Shown here piece after piece: positions 1 through 13,738 of a DNA stretch of 64,000 bases. The notes under the pieces are model-generated. The model had not been told where the DNA came from. It saw nothing but the letters and a program-made list of their open reading frames with translations, and made no database searches. The position numbers were made by a program, and so were the translations under genes. Source of the DNA: Taeniopygia guttata (lineage: Eukaryota; Chordata; Aves; Passeriformes; Estrildidae); the NCBI RefSeq assembly GCF_048771995.1, contig NC_133024.1:89064501-89128500 (forward strand). The letters are read 5' to 3'. Position 1 is the stretch's first letter; the number at the start of each line of letters is the position of its first letter.

Positions 1-3000
1 AATTTCAGCAACTTTGCCAGTGCTTGGGAAGACTAGAAAAAGAATTATTTGAATTCAGAGTGGGCAAGGGGTAGGCATGCCAAGCAGATTAGGAGAAAAG
101 CCTTGTGAGGAAACCTTGGAGTCCAAGGAGGAAGATAAAAACTGGGACTGGGAGCTGGATAGCGAGACTGAGAACTGAAGTTGTGAAGCAAGACAGAAGC
201 TGAACAAGATTGCAGTGGAGAGGACATGGGGGCAAGACATTGGGTGCAGGTACTCATTGTGGGGTGGGGGTAGAGGACTAGGGAGGTGCAGGGACTTGGG
301 AAGGCGCGCAGAGAGCTGAAGACTGCAATGAAGTAAGTTATTCAGATAATAACTGCAGACAATGCCAAAAAAGGGAGAACTGAGGTGGCACTGGGAACTG
401 TACTTCTGGCCCAGCATCAGTAGAGTTCACAGCAGAATTGGGTTGGCTCTGTAGGTTTTATCTACATATTACCAGAAGCAAAAATGGTGTTACAAGACAT
501 ATAAAAGTCCCAGAAGTCCTAGTTTATATTGTGAACAGTTTGAACTGCCCTTAACATCCCTATTTTATCAGAGTTATACTGTAGTACAACAAACTGAAAT
601 GTAAACAGTCTGGACACAAGTAGCAATGATTAATTAGTAATTTTCTCAGAAGTGCCTCATCCAAACAGCATGATCTGTATTTCCATTAAATGCACTAAGA
701 AATCTACTCTTCGTTAAAAAAAGCTGCATTTTCCATAAAGCACCCTGAATTTTCCCCCAGAGCTCTAAATATCCTCCCTTCCCTCACATCACAAATGCCG
801 CAGACACAGCTACTCCAATGAAATTCATGAACCATCAGAGGATTGTCCAAGAAAATGAATTTGGTGAAAGCAAGACTGATGTGGACCAGCTATTATTGGG
901 TCTGCACGGGCCTGGGTCAGGCTGTGTAGCTGTGAAGGTGCCCTGACACCTTGGGGCTGCACCAGGCACTCAAAAGGGGGATGGCAGACCCTACATTCTG
1001 GCAGTAAATCAGCTTCTGTATGGTAAGGTTTTGACATGCATGTATAGCCACTTGGAACTGTGAAGAGACGTCTTCTGCCTAACAAGTGGTAGATACTTGA
1101 TGCTTTAGACATGGCTTAAAGAACTTGATATTATGGCAGGAAATTTTCAAACACAAGGTATTTTTCTCAGTTTTCAGTACATGCTGTTCACTGACATCAG
1201 CTAGGCTTTTATCTTCACACAGGCAGAAAGGACAGATAGCATCACCCATGTTTCTCGATCTCTGGTCACTGATGGGTCAGTCTTTTTTAGCCTTGAAAAA
1301 TTTCTATATGTTCTTATTATCTCTTAAACACTATTTCCATCACATTTTTTCAAAGTGAAATTACCACAAGCAGCAAGTCTTAATTTTTTTCCCTTACCAC
1401 GCTAAAGGTATAGACTGAAAAATACACAGCCACATTAAGTCCCTGATCCACATAGGCTGATGATTAAAATACTCTTGGGACCTCTCCCAGTGACCAAAAC
1501 ACCTGGGTTCTTTAGCAGGCACTGGATCAAACTGTGCAGCTCAATAACCCTGTGGGAAAAAAACCCCAAAATTACTAAATGCTAATGAGTCTAGAGTAAT
1601 ATCAGATCCTGCTATGCCCCCTGCCTTCAGCTGCTATTTCATGGAGGAGCAGACCTCTCACAATTCTTGTGTTGCTCCTGCCAGCCCCACTCAGAAGCCC
1701 CAGATATTGAGGGCATGTCTGATGGCAGCAAGCCATCTATTGTTAGACAAGATAAACTCACAATCAGTCCCATTCTTTCCTTGTGAACTTGTGGTAAATT
1801 TAAAAATAGATACATTTCGTAGACTTGTAATTCCATGGTGAGTGCTGGAGGCAAAGTCTGGGCCATACATACAATATTATGTCACTGTGGCCCATCTCTA
1901 TTTGTAAAGATGAAAACATTAGTCAGTGTGGACAGGTTTAATATCTAAAGAAGTGCAGATGTTTTACTGGTAAGTGGCTAAAAGTCAAGGTTCTGTGAAA
2001 TACCTGCTAATTTCCAGTACTTTAAATTGGTATTTCATTGTATGACATTAGTTTCATCTGTAAATATGCCGTTCTGTTGGTAGATAGGTTGCCCTTTTTC
2101 CCTTGGTGTGATTTATTTATTCACTCTCCAGAGCCTAATTACATCTCCACTTTTATATGATAAGTTTGAACTCTTTCCTGGCAGACTTAACCTGCAAGAT
2201 CTGGGGGCATAAAACTTACTAATCTTTGATAATTACATGATAGCACCCCTGAAAATTAAGTTAGAGCAGCTGCAAAACATGTGAAACAATGAGACTTATC
2301 TATATTATAGTCCTGATGAAATCTTGTAAAAACTTTACAATATGCTTTATTGACCTTCTCTAGGGTACTATAATGATACATCCTATGTCAGATCCACATC
2401 ACTGTAATTGAATTATAGAGAATTTCTGTGATGACTCAAAAATTGAATCTGCTCCCTGGTGCCTTTTCTTTCAATACAATCTAAATCCCTTTTTCATCCC
2501 TCCTTTTAATTATGAAGGTGAGAAGACTAGAGAAGGTGTTATCAGTCTTCCTTGGCCTTAGAGCCCTTTGCCTGTGCCAACGTTTTCCCATCAGAGACCA
2601 ATAGTGACTGCACTTTGTGCAGGATGGGCCCAGGAAGTTTTATACTACTTTACATACAGCAGGCAAGAGACTGGTACCAGCACAGTGATAATTTCAGCAT
2701 TCAAGCCCTAGCACTGCTCTGTATTATCCAATTGCCTGTCCCCAGCTGGACTCTGCTGTGCCTTATGCAGCACATTCCTGTGAGGCGACATGGGTGGTCA
2801 TCTTCCCTGTGCAATGCCAGGGAGGGCTGACTTCCACAAGGCAACCCTCTCCTGGCATGGATTAGCCCAAGTGCATATCTGTGAATTAACTTTAGACATA
2901 CCTACTGAACTTGGAACATATCAGAGGTTTTGGGACAGCCTGCAATACACCTTCAGTTTTGGCACATCTCTACTGACTTTGAGGAAGGTCATAGGGATAT

Positions 3001-6000
3001 TTGAATTTGGTGGTGTTCTACAGGTGGTTGTTGCAGATCCCTCTCTCTTCATCTCAATATATTTGTTCATGTATTTTGTTAATAAGTACAGGCACAAAAA
3101 GATGAACCAATATGGCTCTTAGAAAGCCAGCTTCAAGAACCCAGTTGATGGTGTTCATTCCGAAACATGCAGCCAAACCACTTTCTCTCTCCAGGTTAAT
3201 AATGGCTTTCAGGAACAGTGAGTGAGAGCACATGCAACAATGAGTACATGGCATTTCTTCTTCTGGCACATCAAGTTAGTTAGCTTTCTCTGCACAGTGA
3301 TTGGAGATCCCATCTTCTTTCTTGTCCCCAGCTTTGCGGGGTTTCTCCTTACCTCTCCACATTCAAGGACACTCTAAGTGTATTTATAAAATGACTTTTC
3401 ATGATAGGAAGAAATTGCCTCAGTAGGATTCTTTAACTGGAGCAAATGTGTTACTCATAACCTGTCTCCTTTGCAGTGAAATCATTCAAAGGCACAAGCT
3501 CTTCCTCCTTCCCTCTGCGTGAAATCCTCAAGGGACAGTGCCACTGCCAGCGCTGTGGCATTTCCCAGCAGTGCACACACTATTTACTTTCAAGGCTCTC
3601 TACTAAAATCCATTTACTCCTGGTATGGAGCACAACAGCTCTGTATAGAATAAAACAGAAGGAGAACAGTTGCTTAATATGGTGGGATATTGGACTTTTC
3701 CCTGCACTGTTGTGCCCTGGTGCTGTAGTTCCACAGAGTCTATTTAGTACCTGTTCGTGTCAAATCAATATTCAGTGGCCTTGTGAATTCTCATACATGC
3801 TCAGGAGCTGTCTGGCTGCAAGTTAGTCTGCTCCCTTATCTCTCCTCTCTCATGAAGAGTGGCAGAACTGTGTAATAAAACCTTTAAAACTGGATCTGGT
3901 TGAATTAATTTGCAACAATTTTTAAGTGAAACCAGAGAGTCCTCCTCTTGCTGCCTTTCTGATTTTTCCTTTCTTCTGGAACTGTAAAGACAAATAATGA
4001 TACTAAAATCTATCACTTTCTATAAATTTTTTCTTTATACAGAACCACAATAACACAATAACAATATTGGAGAAAAAAATCTCTTTTTAAAACAATACCA
4101 TTTTTGCACTCTTTTAGGCACCTCTGATCCTCTGCAGGCTACTTTTCCTCAGAGCTCCTCTTCCCTTTTTTGTTCTTAAAATGCAAAACACAGAAGCCTT
4201 TGTCATCTCTGTGAAGGAAAAGATCCTATTTCTGAGAAGAAGAGCTATTTCTGTAGCTGACCAAAGCATGGCTATGTCTAGACTAGAGTGGGAAATGGCA
4301 GCTGGCAAAGAAAACCAGAAAGGGCATGGCAAGTTTATTTGCAAAGCAGTAAATACAGGCCAAAAATGCACATGGTAGTTATAAACAATTTTTAAAGAAG
4401 CTGTGTTTTCACTTCATTCTTATCCTAAACAGTCTGTGATATCTCTAAGTATGCTACAGATCTATTCATTGCAACTATAACCACATACACTATGCCAAAC
4501 TCTATTACTTTAGTAAATATTCAGTACATTTGATAAAATCAGGCACTTGGAGTAGCTGCTGGTCTTCCACCATGAAAAGCAAATTTCAATATGTTCCAGA
4601 AATGAAGCAAATACCTCATTTCATAAATACTCCAGTGAGTCTTACATTGTACATATTGCGTTGGAGTTTGCCCACAGGAGGACTGCCTTTGCCTCTGGTA
4701 AAGGCAAATTATCAGTCACTAAAATGACTCATAAAGAACTTCAAATAAATAAATAAATCATTGATAAAGGTTGTATAATTAATCTTCAAACTAGAAATCA
4801 AATTAAATAACTATTTCTAAACCAGTTCATTGTATTGTTCTATTACAAGTAAGCCAGCACTGTAATCCATATTCATTTTCTTGGCCTTTTATCCAAGACA
4901 AATCAAGAGAAGTTAATGTGCTAGATAATGGGTTTCAGTAGTCTGGCTTTTGATTTTGGTTGGTTGGGTTTTAATTGGTCTGTTGATACCTTCCAGAGGC
5001 TAAGGATTCTGGCAGTATAAAATATGCATTTTGTGCACCTTAGGTTTGCATCTTGTTAAGGATTTGTGGGCTTAGAAACGAAGAATCAGAGAATAATAAG
5101 TTCATGTGGCCTAAGGCTTGTATTAATACAAAGAAATAGAGTTGAGTGTGTGGTTATTCATGGTGTTAACCAATGACAAGTTCTGTGGTACTCACACTAA
5201 ATGACTCCTTCTAGGTCTCTGCCCTTACATGTCATCACAGTGCCTGCAGGAAGGGCAGAAATATGGCGCAGGATAAAGGGCAGGCTTTTTCTTGGACCAG
5301 CTGTCTAAAACTCTGACCCAGGTGGTTCTGGGGTAGGAACTGCTTCAGGGGAAAACTGTGTGGGTAATCACTGTGGTGTGCCATTTCTCTGAGCCTCATC
5401 CCATGGGGCGTTGCCATGTGTGCAAAGGGCCAAACAAGCACGACCTGAGCTATACATCCCCTGCTGTCAAGGCACTTCCACGCTCAGAAGGGGATATGGG
5501 AAAGTGAAGTGTGGCTGGTGCTCAGATGCAACTTCTTCCCTCTTTGGGGCATTTCCTGTGGCCTTTTAGCTGTTACTTTTAATTAGAACACACCATAATA
5601 CTGTGGTACAGTAATGTGTTTTTCCAGTTTCATGGATTACTTTTTGTGAAAGCTGGTTCCTTGGGTATGGAGATGGGCTGAAACCACTCTGCCAAATTCA
5701 ATACCCTGGGTGATGGGAAAGCTGATTAGTGCTCTAGCTTTCATACTCATGATTCAGGCCATCCCTCATTAACCAAAGGAAATAAAGAAAAAACCTCTTC
5801 TGGGAGAAGGCAACAGTATTGTGTAGTACTTCAGTAATAAAGTACCAATCAGCTTGGCGGCCAACTAAACATCTCTATGTTTCTAAACATATTCTAAAGA
5901 GGGAATACGTGCTATTGCAAAGTTCATTCATGGCACACATGGATGGGATGCACTCTATTTCTGGGTCATACTGGAGAGCAGGATTTTGGCCCATACCACA

Positions 6001-8871
6001 GTTTCTCTTGATCCCTTCTCAGTATTTCTTTTGAGAGGAAAATGGGTTTACTACCATTTGTTGAGTTTCAGTGCAAGAGATGGCTGTGATAACAAACAAG
6101 CCATATTCTTTAATAGTACTTAAGTTGGTTTTGTGATGCTTGACAAAAATACTACCTAATATCCTATTTCTATAAATCATTCATAGTTTGACTTCAGCAG
6201 ATTCCATGCAGGATGAAAAAAAAAATCAGTATTAGGCCCTGAAAGTACATTTTCTCCACGTTAACATTTTAGGTTGACTTTGCTAAAATAAATATCTGAA
6301 TTACCTAGATTACTGCATTTTAGGTCTAGCCTATGGAAACTACTCGTAATATTGATTTTGCCTTTCATAATGATTTTCTCCCAAGCACAGAGTTATTAAA
6401 AGGCAGAGGACACATTCCTACAGCAGACAAAGTATATTACAAGTCTCATTACATTTCCTGTAAAGCCAGTATTATAGATCAGATATGGAGAGATAGACTG
6501 CAATATAATTTGCTATGGGTAGCCTCAGTAAGAATTTGCTGGATCTGCCCCTCTCTCCAGAGAGCCCTGCCTGCACAGCAGCAGCCATACATGATGGCTG
6601 CCACTCAGAAGTCCATTCCTTCTGTGATTAGATTTTTTACCTTGCAATTCCTACTCTTACAATATTAGCTGGAAAGGCATTTATTATGGATAACAAGTGT
6701 TCATTAAGTTACTTTAATAAATCTTCATTGTGCCTCATAATTCTAGTAGATCCAAGTCTTCTGAAACCATTAGTGTTTTTCAGAAAGAGGTTGATGTATT
6801 TATTAATTTGCCATGTATAAGCCTGTGAATAATAAAATAAGAAATTACATATACAAATTCTAGATTCTTCAGATGATGTTGTGATTGTTCTTTTCCCAAT
6901 GAACTCTAAGATTTTTAGAATATCAAATATGTATGAAAAGGAGGGTGGCAGGCTTTTAAACAAAAAAGTAGAGAAACTTCCAGATTCTCATAAAAGGCAT
7001 ACTTTTAATCAGTATTTTTTTTTTTAACTATATCAATAACTTTCAATAATACAGTTTTTTTATTATCTCATCCAACCATGGAAAGATTTCTTGTTAAATT
7101 AAATAATCTCCTTCGAAGGATGTTAATTTAGTCTCCTTTACTAAATTAAATACCCATCTATGGGGAAAAGGTAGACCATAATTTGAATAGTAAAAAATGT
7201 ATTAATGTGACTAAATCTAGTTCAGGAGATACTAAAGTCAGAATGGATTACTGAAAGAAATAACTGTAGAGGAAAGAAGACTTATTATAATTTAAATAAT
7301 GAAAAATTCTTAATGTCACTAATTCTCTTGCAATCGCTTTTCGTGTAACAAGCCATTTATCATTAGGATAATTTCAGTCAGCTGTGGTGATAAATGGGTG
7401 GTGATAAATGAATGGATAAAGCAAGGTTTCTAGTATTGGGTGTAAAAACAGCGACTAAAACCATCCATGTTCCTTTTGAGTTTTGGGGCCAAAAATGGTG
7501 TTCTTTTTCTTTCTTAGGTGTTAGTTCCTTGAACATGTGAAAGTCTGAAGTCTCCTGGCAAACACAGGTCTCTCATGCAAACTCAGGGACTCTTTTCACC
7601 AGCAGTGTACTCTGTGTCTGCACTTGTAGATGCTGTTTAATCCCACTGGAGGATATATTTTTATATATAAGGAATAATCTAAGTACTGTTTCCTACTTCA
7701 GAGGGAAAGAATCATTAAGTTATTATTTTCTCTTGTTTGGCATATCAAGTGTGTCAGGAATTTTTTTTTTCTTTTTTCTGTCTGAAAGCTATGTGTAGAG
7801 CCTTTGCAATATTCAGGTTCCAGCCCATGAAAGCTGGGTGTGGGTTACCTCAGCCTAAATCACATCTCTGAAAGATGCAGGGGCAACTTCTCTTCTCTTA
7901 AAATAAGATGGAGGAGACCTGCACAAGTTCATTTCCCTGAAGTCTGGCATCTGATGGAGTCCTCTGAGTCTGAAAGGAGAGGGGTTTGTCAAGGCTCAGC
8001 TATTACAAGCATTGAGAGCTTTTTTGAACTACTCCGAGCTCTCAGGTTTGTTCTTCTTCAAAGAGCTCCACGTCCCTCCTAGCCAATTCTTACAGCAAGA
8101 ATTGCAAAAAGAAAGGGAGAATGACTGGAGACAGGTCTGTGATACACTGATAGCAGAAGGGGAACTGATGCTTTTCTGCTGCTTCTCTGCACCATCACTT
8201 CACCTAATATTATTTCCTTCTGTGTGTCCACTGATCACCTGTAAGGCATAAGGAGGAACTCCTTTCTATAATTTAAATGCTTAATTTGCCACCAGCTGTT
8301 TCCTACACACACTTTTCTGTGAGTGGCTGGGAGAGAGGGCACAGACAGCTCTTGATGATGTAACATCCTCAGGTAAAACATTAGCAAGTACATCCACATC
8401 GTCATTTTAACCCAGACCAAGACTGTAGCTTTGAAGTGGTGGTCTTGGTGGTCCCCACTCACTGCAGTGTGGGTTGTGTCACAGCAATGGCACTGGGTGT
8501 GTGAATGGAGTTCCCTGAAAGAGACTAAACCAGGTCCAGGTATGTCTCAGTTGCACACCCAACATGCCCCAATGTGATCCTGGGGATCAGACTAGCTATT
8601 ATCATCCCTAAATTGTGTAATGTCAATGGCAGGTTTCCAGCATCAGTGGTTTTGCTCTAGAAATCCATATATACTGAGTTTCTTACTTGTTAAGGTAGAC
8701 ATAGCCTGTCCAGTTCACATACTGAAAGTTAAGGCAGTTTGTGATCTGCAGTCAGAAAGATATTATCCTGCTGGATGGTTTGGCAGGGAGGAGCAGAATG
8801 TGACCCTCCTTCACAATACAGTGATCTACCTTGAAGCATCCATGGGATATCCTGTGACTCTGGGAATTGAA
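1..8871. other. Upstream intergenic DNA, no gene seen
   Basis: I see no supportable gene. Open frames are short (at most about 120 codons), have no recognisable domain and look random. The first 310 bases are purine-rich on the + strand. A short (AAAT)n run lies at 4742-4759. An AT-rich inverted repeat (10-bp arms 7123-7132 and 7140-7149, 7-nt loop) lies in a very AT-rich stretch around 6700-7330. In mammals, from memory, the gene upstream of SH3RF3 is EDAR in the opposite orientation, but no EDAR exon is recognised here. Confidence 0.6.
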
Positions 8872-9331
8872 AATCACAGAATCACAGAATCGGCTGGGTT
8901 GGAAAGAACCCATGAGGACCATAAAGTCTAACAGCTGGCTCTGCAGAGCACCATTCCCAAGAATGGCAAGACCATTGTCCAAATGCTCCTTGAATTCTGT
9001 CAGGCTGGTGCTGTGACCACTTCTTTGGGGTGAAAAATTCTTTTCGAATATCCAACCCAAAATCTCCCCTGACACAATTTCAGGCCATTCCCTTGGGTCC
9101 TGTCACTGGTCACCACAGAGAAGGGATCAGTGTCTGCCCCTCCTCTTCCCCTCATGAGGAAGTTGTAACTGCAATGTGGTCTCTCCTCAGTCTCCTCCGA
9201 GCTGAACAGACCAAATAACCTCAACTGTTACTCAAAAGGCTTCCCATTAAGGCTCTTTACCATCTTTGTTGCCCTTCTTTGGACTCTCTCTAATAGCTTT
9301 ACTATATTTTTTATATTGTGGTGACCAAAAT
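8872..9331 (-). mobile_element. CR1 LINE 3' fragment (minus strand)
   Basis: The left edge has tandem copies of the complement of the CR1 3'-terminal repeat (ATCACAGA, three overlapping copies at 8872-8890). Next comes the typical antisense start, GGTTGGAAAGAACC followed by a degraded TCATCAAGTCCAAC-like stretch. The body keeps landmarks of the antisense CR1 3' region: a segment about failing to keep the CCCTTGGGTCCTGTCACTGG block, the CTCCTCAGTCTCCTC block, and the GTTGCCCTTCTTTGGACTC block. It stops near a GTGGTGACCAAAA motif, so the copy is 5'-truncated at about 460 bp, as usual for CR1. It is well diverged and not autonomous. Edges are good to about 10 bases. Confidence 0.9.
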
Positions 9332-10967
9332 GTTCTTAATTTCTCCTAGTTTTTCCTCTGCTGCATTAGAGATATCACAGCTGGTCTTTCTGTGGCAGGG
9401 GAAATGGCACTTTGATTGAAGCCTCTGATGCAGACAACAGGGACTGGATTCAATGACCCTGCAGATCTCATCCAGCTCTGTTCTTCTCTGCCTACACCTG
9501 GCCAAATGTTAGAGAAAAGCAGATGAAAACACTCTGGGAGCATAGATCAAGAAGTAATGTTCATGCAGGGTGCTGGATTCCCAATTAATTCATTTTTCAT
9601 TTCAATACCCATTTTCCATAGATTTCTTTGTGTGATTGTCTTCAGCTACCTTAGAAAGCAGACACTGCTGACATGAACTCTGCTTTGCTGGCATTGTAAG
9701 GAAGCTGAGCTTGAGACAATCAGTCCATCTCCCCAGTGGTTGGGGCATTAACAAGTTTGTAGCTCTGCAATTTCCGTGAATTTTGTCTTTAAAAAAAGAT
9801 ATCACTCTGACTCAATGCTACTGGTTTGTTACTCTTACTGTCTTCAGCCTCATGATGTTCACCAGTACCATATAATAGATCAGAAAGAGATATTTTTTTA
9901 CCCAGCAAAGATACTTCTGGAATTTAGCTCCCCACAAAATGCTGCCTGAAGAGAGTAGCATTCGCTACTGTTATAAAATGGCTTTCCTCCTGCACTTTTT
10001 GAAAATGTAAAACAAAGCCCTGTCTCAATCAACTGTAATGACTTAATTTCTCCCTTCCTTAAAAAAAGCCTTATTTCTCCATCAAAGCACAGTTGTATTT
10101 TTATGCAACATGACAAAACACATTGATGGATCTTAAGTGATGATACAATATCACTAGAAACGTTCATAGACCTTCTGTAGTTATCTGACTTTACAAGATA
10201 GAAATTACATTCTATTTTCCCCGACATGAACATTCCCTCAGCTATGAATGTGCCAATCAGCTATGGGATGTCCCTGGGAGCCCCTGGTGGTACTCAGCTA
10301 TACTTTGAGAATCCCTGGAGATGCCAGCTGGTTCAGAAGCCACCCATCCCACTTAGTTTGTCCCCAGGTACACCCCTGCCCCAGAGCCTGCTGGTTCTGG
10401 CTCTGACACCACTTGTATTGGGGTATATCCAGCCTGGTAGGTTCAATCTCCCTTTACAAACCAGTCCTACAAGTTGGGGAATTGAAAAGTGGCCATTTCC
10501 AACAACTTTTTGGTGACAGCAACCCAAGGATAATTTTACATCTTTCAGTTCTTCCCACAGCTTTTGCAGCATGTGGGTGTGTGGTGATTTCTTTCCAAAA
10601 TTCTTGATTTTCATCCAATAGTTGCATCTTGCCTATCCTGCAGTAGGGTACTCTCCAGTCTGACTACAAACCAGCTCCTCCCATCTAGAGCAGACCTAGA
10701 TACTGTCCACTTGCAGTTGTGATAAACAAGTCTCTTCAATGCAGTGGAATGGCAGAACATTGTTCCCTTCTCTCTATTTGCCTCTATTTCTGCTAGTTCA
10801 AACCCACTCTTGCTTCCTTAGTATTTCTCTAGGAAATATTCCTTGCAAAAACCTCCATCTATTTTACTTTTATTCTCCACAACCCTGTGGATATTATAAA
10901 CTCTCAAAATTCTATAATTTCATTATTTAGCTGGGTAGTAGCACAGAAAACAAGACCAGACTAGGCC
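9332..10967. other. Intergenic DNA, no gene seen
   Basis: Nothing firmly assignable. Around 9450-9480 the sequence resembles the sense CR1 3' end (GGACTGGATTCAATGACC followed by a CCAGCTCTG end), but the match is too short to call. Open frames on both strands are under about 111 codons and carry no known motif. Confidence 0.5.
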
Positions 10968-11180
10968 TTGGGAGGTGATTTACTCCATCATTCTGCTTGA
11001 GGCAGGATGATCTGTACTCATGTTGTTCCTGGGATATATTTGTCTAACCTGTTCTTAAAGAAAACTTTTATCCTCCCTGGGACCTTATTCCTCAGCATAT
11101 GGGAGACTGCCAGCAGCCGTATCACCCTGCCTGTATTTAGCCCTGTGCTGACAACTGTACCTAATTCCCTGACAGCCCTG
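10968..11180 (-). mobile_element. Ancient CR1 fragment (minus strand)
   Basis: The sequence follows the antisense 3' region of old amniote CR1 elements: GGAGGTGATTTACTCCATC, then a CTTGAGGCAGGATGATC block, then TTTGTCTAACCTGTTCTTAA, then a CTCCCTGGGACCTTATTCC block. The strongest part is 10968-11110; beyond that it decays. It has no clear terminal 8-mer repeats and is more diverged than the other CR1 copies here, which suggests an old insertion. The assignment rests on remembered consensus blocks. Confidence 0.65.
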
Positions 11181-12590
11181 AAACCCAGGTTTACATAGCA
11201 CACCTAAAACATCAGTTATGTCACTGCTGGGTTTTGTACTGGTGGTTGCATCCTGTGTTTCCCTGGGCTATGGTATTTCTGAGATCCTACCTCCCCATTT
11301 GGCACACTCTTTGCACTGAGATTTGCTAATACAAAATTGATTTTGACAAAATGGTATCTCCAACCATGCCCCTGCCTCTTGTCTTTGAGCTGTGGAAAGA
11401 GGTCTCACCTAAGCTGAGCTCTGCTCTTCTCCTCCCTGGCAAATGCTCCTCTCCTTTTGTCTGCCATTTAAAAAATGTGGCAAATTTAGCTTTGAGGAGT
11501 CAAATAATAAAGCTGCTTTAGTCTCCCCATGTCATGGTGATTTCTCCTTATGCAAGGTTTTAAAATAACCCTCACTTCTCTTTCTGTACATGAGGGTTTA
11601 CCCCAAAACCTTACTGATGTCTCTTTTAGTACGCAACAGACAGCTCTTACTAGCCTTCAAAAGTCTCATAGTTTTTTAATGCAGAATGCACTTGATTCTG
11701 ATTAAGATAAAAATACTAGGCTTTTGCCTGTACCAGCTGTTCACAGGAATACACAAATGTGCTGAATGATGGACCTCCTTCTCCATAGCAGGGAATTTAT
11801 TCAAGTTGTTGTTGTTGTACATGTTGGAAAACATCCCACTTTCTCACTGTCATGGGAACTGGTTACATAGGTGTCCGTAGCATCTTTGGCAGAGATATGC
11901 TTCCAAAGGAGCATCAGACCATGCTGCTTAAGCTGTTGATTTAGCCAAAGTAGATTGAACTGCTGCAGGCTTTAGTTCTCTTTGATTTTTCTTGGCATCC
12001 AATTCCTCTTAATAAGTTTTCTCTATTACATAATGCCACAAAAGACAGTTTAAAAAATCCCAAGAACACAAATCTGTTTCTGTGAAAGCAGACACCAATG
12101 CTTTCTTCAAACTTGAAGCTGCCAGGCATCTGAAATTAAAATTGGTAACAGAAGGACACAAATTTGAACCCCACTTGTCATGGAAAGCCCTCCCCAGAGG
12201 CACTACACCTTGTGCTGCCTTTGCCAGGAAAAAATTCAACTGCTTAGACCTCTTTTTCAAAGACAAGTGGAAGCTGATTTGTCAGTCTACTTCAGACACT
12301 TATGACGTATTGGTGGCAGTGTCAGTTCATGCTGTTATTCAGCACCTCTCCACAGCTAAGAATTCATGTTTGAGTGCCTGCTTGGGAGAAATGCCTTGCT
12401 GGTGTGCCCAGTCAGCATTTCAGAGATGTATACTGATTTCTGTGTGAACATAAACTAGGCTGGAATAGCTGCATGCTTGAAATGCCTCCTTTTCATCTCT
12501 ACTTCTAAAAGTTTGTGCCAGTAGCTCCTGAGATCTGTTTTAGCTACTGCCTCCTGCCTCCAGACTCTGCAGTGGTGAAGGATGCATTTC
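11181..12590. other. Intergenic DNA, no gene seen
   Basis: No gene or repeat is recognised, apart from a short (GTT)n run near 11806-11817. A 121-codon open frame starts at 12082 on the + strand, but it shows no domain, low-complexity bias or codon pattern suggesting coding, and it runs towards the CR1 fragment that follows. Confidence 0.5.
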
Positions 12591-12712
12591 ATGAACCACA
12601 GAATTCTTTGGTTTGAAAGGGACCTTAAAGACTATCTAGTTCCAACTCCACTGCCATGGACTGGGATACCCTTCACTAGACCAGGTTGCTCAAAGCCCCA
12701 TCCAAGCCTCCT
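12591..12712 (-). mobile_element. CR1 LINE 3' fragment (minus strand)
   Basis: About 120 bp match the antisense CR1 3' end: ACCACAGAATTCTTTGG, then GACCTTAAAGACTATCTAG, then CACTGCCATGGACTGGGATA, then CACTAGACCAGGTTGCTCAA and CCCCATCCAAGCCTC. The copy is a short 5'-truncated remnant with no coding potential. Confidence 0.88.
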
Positions 12713-12889
12713 TGCATTTTCTCTCACAGGCCTGGAGATCATCAGCATCTCAAGATACACATATGTGGACAGTGCATCTTCAAGAATCACAGTCTTCAGA
12801 AGAAAACTGTCCTTCTCCTGTCTATTAGAGAGCTAATAGAGCACCTTTATATTTCAAGATCTGCATTCTGGCATATTAACATTTGCTAG

Positions 12890-13660
12890 CATGTTGAAGT
12901 CAAAGGAAAATCAAGAAGCAGTAAAGCTTTATATCTTTTCCTGGATCATTTTTTAAAAATAATTATGATGGTTTGGTTCATGTTATTAATATTACAAGTC
13001 TTGGTGATCCATTTGCACAAACGGGAAGTGATTAAATCAGTTTTGGCCCCATTGTCACGGAGGTCACATTACATTGACTTCCCAGCTTTTTGTTGCGCCA
13101 CTAAAAACACATTTAATGGTATTGCTTCTTAATAACCACCTGACTTTCGGCCAGAATGTATAATTTTCCAGTAATCTTTATTAGTTGCTGTTACTTACAT
13201 GGTCATTGTAAACTAGCACTTGGTTATAAAAACCTCTATTTCGTCCTGCATTAGCCCAGGTTCCTAGACAATTTTTTCTGAGAAAAGAGTTTATGATATG
13301 TTTTGTCTGGGGGAAAGAAGATCTCATCTCAAATTTATTTGCATCAGCATTTCTTCCCTGTGCAGATTTTTACAATACACAGTAGCCCTGACATCATGTA
13401 AACATAATCTGGAAGGGCATCACTGAAGAGTCTGTAGTTTTATTGATTATGTTCAGTTTTAAATTATGGGGTGAAAAACCTAATGTGCAATACCCTGGAC
13501 TACATAATTTACGCTCTGCAGATGAGTTATAAATGCTATTCTGCTGGGCCACATTAATGATTTTTGCACAAGGGTGAATTATTACAGAAGGGTCAAGACA
13601 CTATGAGCTGGCCTTCCAGTTATAGGCTATTATAATTTGGTTTCTCAGCTGGGAAATAAA
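12890..13660. promoter_or_regulatory. Candidate conserved noncoding element
   Basis: This stretch has no repeat homology and no long open frame, but it is rich in transcription-factor-like words: a perfect POU octamer ATTTGCAT at 13337-13344, ATTAAT and TAATGA homeodomain-like cores, and scattered CpGs in otherwise AT-rich DNA. It lies about 9-10 kb upstream of the SH3RF3 CpG island. Function is inference only. An alignment to other birds and mammals would decide it; without one this stays a guess from sequence texture. Confidence 0.25.
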
Positions 13661-13701
13661 GAGAGGAAAATTAGCACAGGAGAAAGAAATACATAATTTT
13701 T

Positions 13702-13702
<1 letters not shown>

Positions 13703-13736
<34 letters not shown>
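13703..13736. repeat. Poly-T tract, 34 nt
   Basis: An uninterrupted run of 34 T on the + strand. No SINE or LINE body is recognised next to it, so it could be an expanded mononucleotide repeat or the tail of an unrecognised minus-strand retrocopy. Confidence 0.95.

Positions 13737-13738
<2 letters not shown>

Noticed and set aside
9390..9510. Possible second CR1 3' end on the plus strand
   Set aside because: Only about 40 bases resemble the CR1 end and no terminal repeat is visible.
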